Positions 26,340-35,463 of a stretch of 64,000 nucleotides of DNA are shown piece after piece. Both the position numbers and the translations under genes were made by a program. Position 1 is the stretch's first letter; every line of letters begins with the position of its first letter. Under the pieces are notes generated by a model. The model was given only the letters and a program-made list of their open reading frames with translations. It was not told the DNA's origin and ran no database searches. Origin of the DNA: Paenibacillus lacisoli (GTDB taxonomy: Bacteria; Bacillota; Bacilli; Paenibacillales; Paenibacillaceae); contig NZ_JAUQTB010000003.1 of NCBI RefSeq assembly GCF_030580655.1, positions 186,001-250,000 of the forward strand, given 5' to 3'.

Positions 26340-26409
26340 TTTACAAATAATCTACCGCATTCCCCGAAGTATTACAGCCCATTAACACAGCGGATACGCT
26401 CCTTTGACA
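26340..26409 (+). promoter_or_regulatory. candidate PhoP boxes upstream of alkaline phosphatase
   Basis: ATTACA (26371) and TTAACA (26382) are separated by exactly 5 bp, and TTGACA (26404) falls on the same 11-bp phase two periods on. Further upstream TTTACA (26340) and TCTACC (26351) also show 11-bp spacing. This is the PhoP direct-repeat geometry, in front of a phosphate-starvation enzyme. Confidence 0.55.
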
Positions 26410-26471
26410 CAAGGAATATATGATCAATCTATCATGTAGCAATGACCATATATTCTACTAATGGAGTGTGA

Positions 26472-27773
26472 GTGTTGGTGAAAAAGCCATCCGTTAAAAA
26501 AGTCATGTTAACCGTGAGTGCGGCAGCAGTGATTGGAGCGCCATTTGCAGCGGCGGGGCTTCCCAAAGCGGAAGCAGCAAGTTCCAAGTCGTCTGCAGCT
26601 CCCAAAGTGGTACAAGTCTCCAAGGTATCGAATCCGAAGAACGTTATTCTCTTCATTGGTGATGGTTACGGCCAGGCCGCCCGTAATGCTACACGCCTGA
26701 CTACGGTCGGCAAGAACGGAAAACTTGAAATGGAGAGCATGCCGTATACAGGCTTTGTAAGCACGGATGCCGGCAACACACTGGTAACAGACTCTGCAGC
26801 AGCGGCAACCGCTATCGCTACAGGTGTTAAAACCTATAATGGTGCGATCGGAATGGACCTGAATAAAAAGCCGGTAACGACCATTATGGAGCGGGCAAAA
26901 AAAGCAGGTTTGTCCACAGGCGTTGTGACGACTAGTCAGGTAACCGATGCGACAGGTGCCGCTTTTGGCGCACATGTGGAGAACCGCTCTGAACAAAGCA
27001 AAATCGCAAAACAGTTTATCGAAAACAGCAAAATTGACGTTATTCTTGGCGGCGGTGAAGATTTCTGGTATCCGAAGGGTACACCAGGTCCGCACAAAGA
27101 TGCTCCTGCGGAAGATCCGTCTGAAGGCAGTAAAGGGACGGAAGGCAACCTGGTAGACAAAGCCAAGAAGCTCGGCTACCAGCATGTAAGCAATAAGGCT
27201 GAATTGAAAGCGGCCAAAGGCGGCAAGCTGCTCGGCCTGTTCGCTAACGAAGAAATGTTCCAGGCACACAACGAGCTGGGGAATAAATACAACCCGACCG
27301 TTCCCCTTCCAGAGATGACGTCTAAGGCGATTGAAGTGCTGTCCAAGAACAAAAAAGGTTTTTTCCTGATGGTGGAGGAAGAAGGCACCGATGAGATGGC
27401 CCACGACAACGATGGGGCGCTGACGATTCAGGCCGGGATCCAGTTCGATAAAGCAGTAAAAGTAGCAAAGGATTATGCGAAGTCCCATCCGGATACCCTG
27501 GTGCTTGTCACCGCGGACCATGAGACGGGCGGTATGGCTATTGAAGGCGACGACAAGGAAGATGAGTCCGGCGACGGCATTTCGAAGGAAGACGGACCTT
27601 TCGACATCAAAGGCTCGAAGGACAAGTTCTACATCGACTGGACGACAGACGGCCATACTTCTGTAGATGTAGCCCTCTCTGCGATGGGGCCGGGAGCCGA
27701 GCAGTTCGAAGGGTATTATCCAAATACAGCGATTCATGACAAGCTGCTGAAGCTGTTGAAGCTGAAGAAGTAA
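26472..27773 (+). CDS. phoA: secreted alkaline phosphatase
   Basis: A 433-aa phosphomonoesterase of the PhoA/Bacillus PhoB family. Signal peptide about 1-36 (KAEAASS cleavage region). Metal ligand D64 in FIGDGYG, nucleophile S108 in VTDSAAAATA, EEEGTDEMAHDND and TADHETGG metal loops are all present. Three in-frame non-ATG starts lie together (GTG 26472, TTG 26475, GTG 26478); ATGGAG at 26461 favours the second. The family provides inorganic phosphate outside the cell, matching the PhoP-like boxes upstream. Confidence 0.93.
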   Translation: MLVKKPSVKKVMLTVSAAAVIGAPFAAAGLPKAEAASSKSSAAPKVVQVSKVSNPKNVILFIGDGYGQAARNATRLTTVGKNGKLEMESMPYTGFVSTDAGNTLVTDSAAAATAIATGVKTYNGAIGMDLNKKPVTTIMERAKKAGLSTGVVTTSQVTDATGAAFGAHVENRSEQSKIAKQFIENSKIDVILGGGEDFWYPKGTPGPHKDAPAEDPSEGSKGTEGNLVDKAKKLGYQHVSNKAELKAAKGGKLLGLFANEEMFQAHNELGNKYNPTVPLPEMTSKAIEVLSKNKKGFFLMVEEEGTDEMAHDNDGALTIQAGIQFDKAVKVAKDYAKSHPDTLVLVTADHETGGMAIEGDDKEDESGDGISKEDGPFDIKGSKDKFYIDWTTDGHTSVDVALSAMGPGAEQFEGYYPNTAIHDKLLKLLKLKK

Positions 27774-27810
27774 GCTTCCGCATCGGCATGAGCATCATAC
27801 AAGCATGCAA

Positions 27811-27836
27811 GGCACGGGGCTAACCCGTGTCTTTTT
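27811..27836 (+). terminator. terminator after alkaline phosphatase
   Basis: GGCACGGG pairs with CCCGTGTC (one G-U) followed by TTTTT. Confidence 0.85.
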
Positions 27837-27949
27837 GCTGCAGCAAAGGGACTGGGAGTTTGGTAGAAGTATGAAATTAGGAGATTTTTGTGTACAATGT
27901 GTGGGTATGCTTTTTGGATTCAACATGTCAACATAGAGGGGATTTAACG

Positions 27950-28897
27950 ATGGAAGTAACCAAAATGATTATTGATGCAGATACCGGAGTCGATGATGCA
28001 CTGGCCATTCTCTACGCGCTGAAGTCGCCGCGCATTGAGCTGCAGGGTGTGACAACGGTATTCGGCAATACAAGTGTTGGACAAGCTACAGAGAACACGC
28101 TGCGGCTGCTGGAGTTGGCCGGGGCGCAGCATGTGCCTGTTGCAGCTGGGGCAGAACGGGCGCTCGTACGTGAGCCGGGTCCATTCTCCGAGAAGGTCCA
28201 TGGCCATAACGGTGTAGGAGATGCGGAATTGCCGCCAACCTCCCGGTCTGCGCTGGATACCTTCGCACCGGAATGGCTGGTACAGCAAGCGAACGAACAT
28301 GAGGGAGAGCTGGTCATTGTAGCGATGGGCCGCCTGACCAATCTGGCGCTTGCGCTGGATATCGATCCGGATTTACCGAAGAAATTGAAGAAGGTTGTCG
28401 TTATGGGCGGCAATATTCGTGTGCCGGGTAACATTACCCCTGTCGCTGAAGCGAACATCTGGGGAGACCCTGAAGCTGCGGACCGTGTGCTGACGGCAGG
28501 CTTACCGTTGACCCTGGTAGGATTGGATGTCACGCTGAAGACACGCGTCAATGACAGCCACCTGCACTACCTGAAGCGGTATGGACGGGAAGAGAACCGT
28601 GAAATCATCAACTTCATTGATGAATCACTTCAGCACTATTTCGGATTCTACCGTGAAGTGAACTACTTCCAGAACTCAGCTCCGCTTCATGATCCGCTGG
28701 CTGTTATTGCAGCTGTTCATCCAGAGCTGCTGACCTACCAGACGATGAATGTACGTGTGGAATGTGAAGGAACACATACGACAGGCATGGTGGTCGCTGA
28801 TCTGCGCGCGATCCCGATGTATGACAGCCCGATCCAGGTCTGCGTCGATGTAGACGCCGAGACGGCGGAAGGCAACTTCCTGTCCGTGTTTCTGTAG
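27950..28897 (+). CDS. iunH: inosine/uridine-preferring nucleoside hydrolase
   Basis: A 315-aa ribohydrolase that splits nucleosides into base and ribose. The calcium/ribose site DADTGVDDA (residues 9-17), the VMGGN loop, the NIWGDPEAA ribose loop and LHDPLAV are all present. I chose the ATG at 27950 behind GAGGGGA; the frame continues upstream to 27890 without a ribosome site. Monocistronic. A second, more divergent member lies at 49767. Confidence 0.92.
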   Translation: MEVTKMIIDADTGVDDALAILYALKSPRIELQGVTTVFGNTSVGQATENTLRLLELAGAQHVPVAAGAERALVREPGPFSEKVHGHNGVGDAELPPTSRSALDTFAPEWLVQQANEHEGELVIVAMGRLTNLALALDIDPDLPKKLKKVVVMGGNIRVPGNITPVAEANIWGDPEAADRVLTAGLPLTLVGLDVTLKTRVNDSHLHYLKRYGREENREIINFIDESLQHYFGFYREVNYFQNSAPLHDPLAVIAAVHPELLTYQTMNVRVECEGTHTTGMVVADLRAIPMYDSPIQVCVDVDAETAEGNFLSVFL

Positions 28898-28914
28898 AAT
28901 AGAATGACAGCGGT

Positions 28915-28942
28915 CTCCTGCCCTATGGGCGGGAGGCTTTTT
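28915..28942 (+). terminator. terminator after nucleoside hydrolase
   Basis: CTCCTGCCC pairs with GGGCGGGAG (one G-U), then TTTTT. Confidence 0.88.
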
Positions 28943-28970
28943 GGCGTTATATTTAGCGTTGTTTTGATAG

Positions 28971-29020
28971 AAAAAGGCATGGAAGCTCCAGCCAGTGCTG
29001 CAAGCAAACCATGCCTTTTT
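28971..29020. terminator. terminator of the 29038-29568 gene
   Basis: Perfect 12-bp stem AAAAAGGCATGG / CCATGCCTTTTT across a 26-nt loop; usable from both strands. Confidence 0.85.
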
Positions 29021-29037
29021 GTCAGAGCCTCTTCCGT

Positions 29038-29568
29038 TTAACCTTGGGGTGCAAAGCCCTCTTCCTGCAAATACTCTTCCGCTTCTTCCAGCGTCTCTAC
29101 GGCCAGCTCCAGGTTGTCTCCAGCGTAGATATACCACAGGTTCTCGTCCGAGCCATACACCAGGGACAGCTCGTTGCCTTCTTCGTCAGTCCAGATGGCT
29201 GCTTCCTGCTGCTCAATCATCGTGTTGCCCAGATCTTCCATGGCGGCCGTCAGAACCGGTGCGTCTCCTTTAATCGCTGCGGTCGATCCGGACGGAGAGA
29301 GAGAAGCAATAGAGGCTTCAATCAGTTCACGCAGCTGCGGCTCGCTGTAATTGCGAATATTCACCATGCCTTTATCGTCTGCAGGGTAACCGCCCAGCAG
29401 ACCCGCATAGATAAAGCCGTTACCGTTCGGATGGAGATGGTAAGCGACGGTTTTTTTGTCATAAGCGCTGTCTTCATAATGGAAATTAACACGGCCAAGC
29501 GATACATTCTTGCGCTGGAGCTGCGGATAGGATTCCAGAATGGTAATTTTTTGTTCAAAAGGTAGCAT
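29038..29568 (-). CDS. hypothetical protein
   Basis: A 176-aa soluble acidic protein, not recognised. No signal peptide or membrane segment. It contains an aromatic/Gly-rich central part (GNGFIYAGLLGGYP) and an acidic helical C-terminus (LEEAEEYLQEE). GGAGG lies 4 nt before the ATG at 29568; the open frame upstream to 29640 has no better start. Monocistronic. Confidence 0.7.
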   Translation of the reverse strand: MLPFEQKITILESYPQLQRKNVSLGRVNFHYEDSAYDKKTVAYHLHPNGNGFIYAGLLGGYPADDKGMVNIRNYSEPQLRELIEASIASLSPSGSTAAIKGDAPVLTAAMEDLGNTMIEQQEAAIWTDEEGNELSLVYGSDENLWYIYAGDNLELAVETLEEAEEYLQEEGFAPQG

Positions 29569-29735
29569 AGGGCCTCCATAGGTTCTCATAGGGTTTGATG
29601 TGCAGTCATTGTACCACAAGCGGCAGGTCGGACCAAACACTTGCTGCCGTATATACCGGCTGTGTGACGGACTAGACCTTTTTGACCGTCTCTCGAATAG
29701 TTATATCCCGTTCCTGATCATAAACCGCATAGATT

Positions 29736-29990
29736 TCAAAGGTCCCACTCTCGAAAAACAGCGGAAATCTCCGTCGGAACCAAGACTGCATGGAATAGTC
29801 CATGGCTTCTGAGATGTGCTGCACCTTCGGTCAGGCTCTCGGGAAACTCGACCTTTCCACCCGAACCGATCCAGCCTGGGAATCCCTTGGAGCTTGGACG
29901 ATGGATCAGCAGTACCTTGTCTTCATCCTGTACCAGGCACATCGTATATAAAGCGGTTTGCAGCTGTTTGTTATCGTTATGATTTGTCAT
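29736..29990 (-). pseudogene. truncated Nudix hydrolase remnant
   Basis: The first 57 residues read as a normal MutT/8-oxo-dGTPase-like Nudix N-terminus (YTMCLVQDEDKVLLIHRPSS, then GGKVEFPESLTEGAA). The sequence departs from the family in the middle of the Nudix box: the REVxEETG helix is missing and an unrelated tail ends at 84 residues. A different frame just downstream (29680-29830, minus strand) looks protein-like (GTFEIYAVYDQERD) but is not Nudix. I interpret this as a deletion or fusion remnant. Confidence 0.6.
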
Positions 29991-30116
29991 GAATGACTTC
30001 TCCAGCTCAGTTCGTAATGTGATGGTTTGACATCACTGAATTCGTTACAATACAGAGGGTATCCTGCATTTTAATGCATTCATGCCATCATAGACTCCAG
30101 ACCGGTAGGTGAATGT

Positions 30117-30223
30117 ATGCCAAGGATTATGTTTACTGGCAGCGGATTCGCAGGTCATGTCAGCGTCAACCTCGTGCTCCATGAAACATTATGATGTCGG
30201 GCGTAACCGGATATGAGATCAAG
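30117..30223 (+). pseudogene. MurG-like glycosyltransferase 5' fragment
   Basis: ATG at 30117 opens 25 codons (MPRIMFTGSGFAGHVSVNL, then VLHETL) that match the start of MurG-type GlcNAc transferases, whose glycine-rich loop is GGTxGHV. A TGA follows at 30192; reading shifts by one frame to KHYDVGRNR, resembling the next MurG segment, and then stops. No further MurG text follows. A short degenerate remnant. Confidence 0.5.
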
Positions 30224-30322
30224 CTTTTTCAAAAAAAAATAAAAACCATGTGATCCAAAATAGAATAAGCTCCGTTTCACTAAATACAAAGACATCAAAC
30301 ACACTACAAGGAGTGAAACGCG

Positions 30323-31924
30323 ATGAAGATTAAAAAACTGATTGCACCTGTACTTAGCTTGTCTCTACTGATTCCATCCATGGCCCAGGCGGCAGTGCCG
30401 ATGCCATCCCCTACCCCAACAGTGAATACACCGGCCATAGAACTTAGAGCCAGCCTGGACCGCTTGCTGTCAGAACACTTCGCCTTGGCCGTGTCGGCGA
30501 TGAGAACGGCTTACGATGGATCCAAGGATGCAGCTGCAGCCTATAATGCATTGGATCAGAACGCACTGGATATGCAGCCTGCGATTGAATCTCTCTACGG
30601 GAAGGAAGGCGCCGCTGAGTTCGAGCGCATTTTCAGAGCCCACAACAAGTACACAGACGATCTGGTCAAAGCCACCAAGGCAGGCGACATGACAGCCCGC
30701 AAAAAAGCAGAGCAGCAGGTAGAGAACTTTGTGGAGGAATTCTCAACCTTCCTGGGCAAGGCAACCGCGGGTAAGCTGCCACAGCAGACAGCCGAGCAGG
30801 TGCTTCGTCTTCATGAAGATCAGGTACAGGAAGTATTCGACGACTATGTTGCCGGTGACTACACAGGAGCCTACCAGGCATACCGTGAAGGTTTTAACGA
30901 AATGTTCACTGTAAGCAAGGCATTATCCACCGCGATTACAGCCCAGCTGCCAGAGAAATTCAATAACACCAAGCCGGACACCAAGGCCGCTGATTTGCGC
31001 TCTGCGCTGAACCGTCTTGCTGCAGAACACTTCGCGCTGTCTGTCCTTGAGATGCAAAAACAATATGATAACGCCAAAGACTACAACGCCCTAATCCAGG
31101 CCGAGGCCGCCAATACGGCCGATTTCAAAGCTGCGATTTCTTCCATCTATGGACAGGCAGGTGCGGATCAGTTTGAGAAAATCTGGACGGAGAACCATGT
31201 GAATGCACAGGCGGATTATGTCAAAGCGGTTCAAAACAACGACCAGAACGCCCGCCAGGCCGTGCAGAAACGAATCAGCCAGTTTACGATGGATTTTGCA
31301 GCATTTCTGGATGCGGCAACAGCCCAGAAACTGCCTAAAGATGCTGCGCTGGCAGCTCTGACCCAGCACGAAAATCAAGTGCAGCAGGTACTGGACCAGT
31401 ACGCGGCGGGCAGCTATACAAACGCTTACCAAACAAACCGCGCAGGGTATGAGCTGATGTTTGGTGTAGGTCAAGCACTGGGCAACGGCATTGTAAGCCA
31501 GATGCCGGATAAATTCATGGATACTGCAGCGCCTGCGCCATCTGTGATGACTGTATGGATGAAGGTGAACAGTAAGCAGCTGAACATCGACAGCAAAACA
31601 ACGATGATGGATACTACACCTTTTATCTGGAACAACATGACATATATCCCGCTTCGTTTCCTGAGTGAAGGAATTGGTGCTGATGTGAAATGGGATCAGA
31701 AGGCACAGCAGGTAACGGTCATGGCCGGCAAGGATACCCTGAAATTCTGGATTGGCAAAGACTTTATGGAAGTGAATGGCACGAAGAAGCAAGTCGGTGC
31801 CAAAGTTTTCGTTAATAAGGATGGCCGAACGGTCGTACCGCTGCGCTTCATCACGGAGCTGTTAGGCTGGAATGTGAAATGGACACAGCAGGATGGCTCC
31901 ATCACACTGACCAAAGCTATGTAA
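30323..31924 (+). CDS. secreted protein with two His-containing helical repeats and a stalk domain
   Basis: A 533-aa exported protein. Signal peptide about 1-23; helical repeat A (about 39-215) and repeat B (about 217-400), clearly homologous to each other; copper-amine-oxidase-N stalk domain (about 410-533, PLRFLSEGIGADVKWD and PLRFITELLGWNVKW). Both repeats keep EHFALxV, a His in the middle helix, LxxHExQVQxV and AGxYxxAYxxxRxG. The fixed Glu-His and His-Glu positions look like metal or cofactor ligands of a four-helix bundle, but I cannot name the family. GGAG precedes the ATG. It is monocistronic. Confidence 0.8.
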   Translation: MKIKKLIAPVLSLSLLIPSMAQAAVPMPSPTPTVNTPAIELRASLDRLLSEHFALAVSAMRTAYDGSKDAAAAYNALDQNALDMQPAIESLYGKEGAAEFERIFRAHNKYTDDLVKATKAGDMTARKKAEQQVENFVEEFSTFLGKATAGKLPQQTAEQVLRLHEDQVQEVFDDYVAGDYTGAYQAYREGFNEMFTVSKALSTAITAQLPEKFNNTKPDTKAADLRSALNRLAAEHFALSVLEMQKQYDNAKDYNALIQAEAANTADFKAAISSIYGQAGADQFEKIWTENHVNAQADYVKAVQNNDQNARQAVQKRISQFTMDFAAFLDAATAQKLPKDAALAALTQHENQVQQVLDQYAAGSYTNAYQTNRAGYELMFGVGQALGNGIVSQMPDKFMDTAAPAPSVMTVWMKVNSKQLNIDSKTTMMDTTPFIWNNMTYIPLRFLSEGIGADVKWDQKAQQVTVMAGKDTLKFWIGKDFMEVNGTKKQVGAKVFVNKDGRTVVPLRFITELLGWNVKWTQQDGSITLTKAM

Positions 31925-32022
31925 TAAGCCATCATCCCTGACCACAGATCACCCTATTCATGTTCTACGTTCATACTTTTCATCGATAATTCTCTCCGAC
32001 AATGGACTTCCCCCCTCTTGCT

Positions 32023-32055
32023 GCCAAGGCCGGTGTCTCTGACACCGGCCTTGGC
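32023..32055. terminator. strong hairpin after the stalk-domain protein
   Basis: Perfect 15-bp inverted repeat GCCAAGGCCGGTGTC / GACACCGGCCTTGGC with a 3-nt loop. No T run on the plus strand. Confidence 0.6.
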
Positions 32056-32146
32056 ATTTATGAATATCCGTGGAGCATAAGAATTTTGTCGAAGACCACG
32101 CAACCAAAACCTTCCATAACCGTTTATATCTAAGGAGGTGTTAACG

Positions 32147-32761
32147 ATGAAAATTCATTCTATCCTTGCAGGTTTAATTGCAGTGTCCGCTGCACTGGTC
32201 CCTGCAGCTGCTGCTTCGGCAGCACCGGCTGCGGCCGCTGCATCTGCACCGAAGAGCAGCGTACCGCAGACCGCATCCTCGTCTGCTGTGAAGCAGGATC
32301 CTGCGCAAATCACCAAGCTGAACCATCAGAGTGCGCTGCCGCTGATTCTGGAAGCCCAGAAGCGTTATACCTATGTTATGGCAGGCGGGTATACCATGGG
32401 AGAAACATTCATGCTGAACGGTCAGGAGTATCGTTATTTGTCTGAGGATATTGGTACTACTGCCAAACTGATAAAGTATCTGACATCGGTTTATACCGAT
32501 ACAGCGGCAAAGCAGTTTGCAGGTAAATATGTGGTTGAGGTAAACGGCCGTCTGGCCCAGCTGAACGCGGATGGGGGCAGCCTGCTCCAGTTCGACCGGG
32601 CAACGGCGAAAATGCTCAGCATGACCGACGTCAAGCGCTCCTATCTGCTGACCGTTCCTTATGCAGCAGAGGCTAAGCTTCCGAACGCCAAACTTCCTGT
32701 CAACTTTGAGAAGGTCGGCAGCTTCTGGCGGATCTCTACTGCGCCGCATGTTTTGTTCTAG
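32147..32761 (+). CDS. secreted IseA-like protein (DL-endopeptidase inhibitor family)
   Basis: A 204-aa exported protein. Signal peptide about 1-25 followed by an Ala/Ser-rich linker to about 50. The mature part contains GGYTMGETF, NGQEYRYLSEDIGT, and LAQLNADGGSLLQFD, which I associate with IseA/YoeB, an extracellular inhibitor of cell-wall DL-endopeptidases. The assignment is from memory of the pattern. The ATG at 32147 is 8 nt after TAAGGAGG; a GTG at 32138 overlaps that site. Confidence 0.6.
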   Translation: MKIHSILAGLIAVSAALVPAAAASAAPAAAAASAPKSSVPQTASSSAVKQDPAQITKLNHQSALPLILEAQKRYTYVMAGGYTMGETFMLNGQEYRYLSEDIGTTAKLIKYLTSVYTDTAAKQFAGKYVVEVNGRLAQLNADGGSLLQFDRATAKMLSMTDVKRSYLLTVPYAAEAKLPNAKLPVNFEKVGSFWRISTAPHVLF

Positions 32762-32790
32762 TCGTCATCATTTATGGATCATAGCTGCAA

Positions 32791-32830
32791 AAAATAAGAG
32801 CGATCCACCTCGGTGGGTCGCTCTTATTTT
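32791..32830. terminator. bidirectional terminator
   Basis: A 19-bp inverted repeat (AAAATAAGAGCGA..CCACC and its complement, one G-U) ending in T or A tracts on either strand, between convergent genes. Confidence 0.92.
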
Positions 32831-32847
32831 TCACGCTGGTATAGAGC

Positions 32848-33678
32848 CTATGAAGTCGGCTGCAGCTTCCCGCCTTCCTGCAGAAGAGCAATCAGCTCCT
32901 TCGCATTGTCAGTGGCATCGCCTGCCGAGTTGTTGTTGAACACCACACATATCCGGCGGCTGCTCTCTTCGAGCGCCAGCAGCCGGTCGCGCCACTCCTG
33001 AAGCTCGCTTGTACTGTACCGGTACAGATAACGAAGCTTGCGCCAATCCGGGTCGCTGCTCTTATGCCAGCCCTCTACATTGCGGCCGTGCATACGTACA
33101 TAGGTCAGTTCATCTGAGGTAGCTTCAGCCACGATCGGGATGGAGCCGAGTCCTGCCTGCGGTTCATCCACCACGGTGTGAATCCAGTTCTCCTCCCGCA
33201 TGAAGGCGAGCGTCCGCTCCCTGAACTCCGGCATATACCAGGAGCGGTTGCGGAACTCTAGTGCGCACGGCACATCACGCATCCGCTCACGGGTATCGCG
33301 CAGCAACTCGACGTTCTCGCGCGTACAGTCGAACCAGGAAGGGAACTGGAACAGCACCATGGTCAGCTTGCCGGCATCCCGTGCAGGCTGGATAGAGGTG
33401 TGGAAAGCTTCGAACATCTCCTCACGGGTATCAAAATAGTTCTTCTTCCCGCGCAGATGTCCGGTCATGCCCTGGTAGGCCTTCGGAATAAATCCGAAAT
33501 GCTCCGGGGTTTGGCTGACCCACTTGACTACATTTTTGACCGGTTGAATGGCATAGAAGAAGCTGTCGATCTCACAGATAGGGAAATGGCGGCTGTAAGT
33601 AGGAAGCCGCTCTGCCGGTTTGATTTTGCCATAGAGCTCTTCATGATCCCCGAAGCCGGTTAGTCCGATCTCAATCAT
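32848..33678 (-). CDS. DUF72 domain-containing protein (YunF/YecE-like)
   Basis: A 276-aa protein of the DUF72 TIM-barrel-like family. Typical text: IGLTGFGDHEELY at the start, CEIDSFFYA, GFIPKAYQGMTGH, LFQFPSWF, CALEFRNRSW, YVRMHGRN and VVFNNNSAGDA. Function is unknown in the family. AGGGGG precedes the ATG. Confidence 0.88.
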   Translation of the reverse strand: MIEIGLTGFGDHEELYGKIKPAERLPTYSRHFPICEIDSFFYAIQPVKNVVKWVSQTPEHFGFIPKAYQGMTGHLRGKKNYFDTREEMFEAFHTSIQPARDAGKLTMVLFQFPSWFDCTRENVELLRDTRERMRDVPCALEFRNRSWYMPEFRERTLAFMREENWIHTVVDEPQAGLGSIPIVAEATSDELTYVRMHGRNVEGWHKSSDPDWRKLRYLYRYSTSELQEWRDRLLALEESSRRICVVFNNNSAGDATDNAKELIALLQEGGKLQPTS

Positions 33679-33770
33679 GAAACGACCCCCTTGTGTCCAG
33701 ACTTGTTAAGGTTCATTAAACCAAAACAGATCGGTTCAAAAGGGGATTCTCCATGTTATCCGTGCTTATT

Positions 33771-35258
33771 TTACTGCTCCTCGTCTTCCGGTTCCAGATC
33801 ATCTTTTGGAAGAGCCCACACCGAGACGCTGCCTCCATTCACCGGGAAGGTAGCACAGCCATCCTCCCCGATGGTGATGCGTTCTTCCCGGGTGTTGGTC
33901 AAGTCTACCCAAACTTCACCGGCACGCTCTTCACCGACATGCATATGCTTCTCGCCTTCGTCTCCGTTCGAGATGACGACGGCGCAGCCGGAGCGTTTGA
34001 ATTCCGGTGTACCCATCCGTACCCAGCCAATCGTGTTGGGATGGTCGAAATAATCAACCTGTTCTCCATAAGCCTTGTATCTTCGGGCATAGAGCAGGGT
34101 ATCGATAGCAAGCTGCTTGCCATCAATCGGATGCTCGCCGCCAATGCCGAAGTAATCTCCATAGAACACGCATGGATAGCCGTCTCGGCGGAGCAGAATC
34201 AGTGCATAAGCACTCTGCTTAAACCAGTCGTCCACCCAGGATTCCAGCGATTCGTTCGGCTGAGAATCATGATTATCCACGAAAGTGACAGCATGTGTCG
34301 GATGGGTCTGTACCAGGGTATCGTGGAAGATGGTCGTCAGATCGAAATCCCGGCCGGCCTGGGAGGCGGCATGCAGCTTGTAATGGAGCGATACGTCGAA
34401 CAGATCGATGCTGTAATCGACTGTATCCAGGAATTCCCGGCAGGCCTGCAGATCCGGGTTCCAGAATTCGCCCACAATATAGAAGTCCTCACCGCGTTTG
34501 CGGAACATTTCATTTGCGAATTCTTTGACAAATTCATGGTTGATATGTTTGATTGCATCCAGCCGGTAACCGCTGCACTGCAGGGTATCCACCAGCCAGC
34601 TGCCCCAGTTGATCATTTCTTCGCGCACAACCGGGTTGTTATAATCAATATTGGCGAACATAAGGTAGTCGTAGTTTCCAAATTCATTATCCACATTTTC
34701 ATTCCACTGCTTATCCTCGCCATGAATGCGGAAAATACCCGTTTTGTCCGTACTGGCATCGTAATCCGTTCCGTTAAAATGCTCATGGTTCCAGTGGAAA
34801 GCCGAGTATTTGTCACCGCGCCCCGGGAAATTGAACTTCGTCCAGCCTTCAATTTCAAAGGGCTCCGAAATGACCTCATTGCGGTTGTCCGGGTTTACTT
34901 CCACCACTTCAAAACGCTCCGTCTCATCCGCACCCGCCTTATGGTTCATGACAAGATCAACGTAAACAGCGATCCCATTTTTGTGACAGGCTGCAATCGC
35001 CTCAAGAAGGTCTTCCTTGGTCCCGTATTTGGTGCGCACCGCACCTTTCTGGTCAAATTCCCCCAGATCATAAAGATCATAGACACCATAGCCTGTATCC
35101 TCGGGCGATTGTCCTTTCGTGACCGGCGGGATCCATACCGAATCAATTCCCTTGTTCTTCAATAGCGGTGCTGCCTCTACCAGGCGCTGCCAGTGCTTGC
35201 CGTCCGCCTCCACATGCCACTCAAAAAATTGCATCATCGTATGATTGGGTTTCATCAT
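33771..35258 (-). CDS. intracellular alpha-amylase (GH13)
   Basis: A 495-aa glucan hydrolase with (beta/alpha)8 barrel. Nucleophile D234 (GYRLDAIKH), acid/base E264 (IVGEFWN) and D331 (FVDNHDS) are present, as is DLVMNHKAGAD in region I. It begins MMKPNHTMMQFFEWH with no signal peptide, so it should act in the cytoplasm, probably on maltodextrins or storage glucan (inference). Length is that of liquefying-type Bacillus amylases without their leader. AGGAGG precedes the start. Confidence 0.94.
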   Translation of the reverse strand: MMKPNHTMMQFFEWHVEADGKHWQRLVEAAPLLKNKGIDSVWIPPVTKGQSPEDTGYGVYDLYDLGEFDQKGAVRTKYGTKEDLLEAIAACHKNGIAVYVDLVMNHKAGADETERFEVVEVNPDNRNEVISEPFEIEGWTKFNFPGRGDKYSAFHWNHEHFNGTDYDASTDKTGIFRIHGEDKQWNENVDNEFGNYDYLMFANIDYNNPVVREEMINWGSWLVDTLQCSGYRLDAIKHINHEFVKEFANEMFRKRGEDFYIVGEFWNPDLQACREFLDTVDYSIDLFDVSLHYKLHAASQAGRDFDLTTIFHDTLVQTHPTHAVTFVDNHDSQPNESLESWVDDWFKQSAYALILLRRDGYPCVFYGDYFGIGGEHPIDGKQLAIDTLLYARRYKAYGEQVDYFDHPNTIGWVRMGTPEFKRSGCAVVISNGDEGEKHMHVGEERAGEVWVDLTNTREERITIGEDGCATFPVNGGSVSVWALPKDDLEPEDEEQ

Positions 35259-35463
35259 TCGTTCCTCCTTTTTAGCATGGGAAATGGAGTCTATATGTCA
35301 TTATCTCGTTGAGATAGGTATGCAAAGTGCTGCAAAGACCTATGTAACTATAGATACCTATATGAGGAGTTACCCAATGTGGTGCGGTTGCTAAACGTCT
35401 TGCTTGGTTGCTGCAGAACAGCGGGTCTGCTTAAAAGGGGAATTTAATAAGAACAAGACGTTC

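Noticed and set aside
26508-27737. 409-codon minus-strand frame opposite alkaline phosphatase
   Set aside because: Antisense shadow; composition unlike a real protein and no ribosome site.
30029-30054. TTGACA and TACAAT near the remnant region, resembling a promoter
   Set aside because: The spacer is only 13 bp, too short for sigma-A recognition, and no gene start follows closely.
33753-35165. 470-codon open frame on the plus strand opposite the alpha-amylase
   Set aside because: It mirrors the amylase codon by codon, has no ribosome site and no recognisable protein text; the amylase on the minus strand has an intact catalytic triad.
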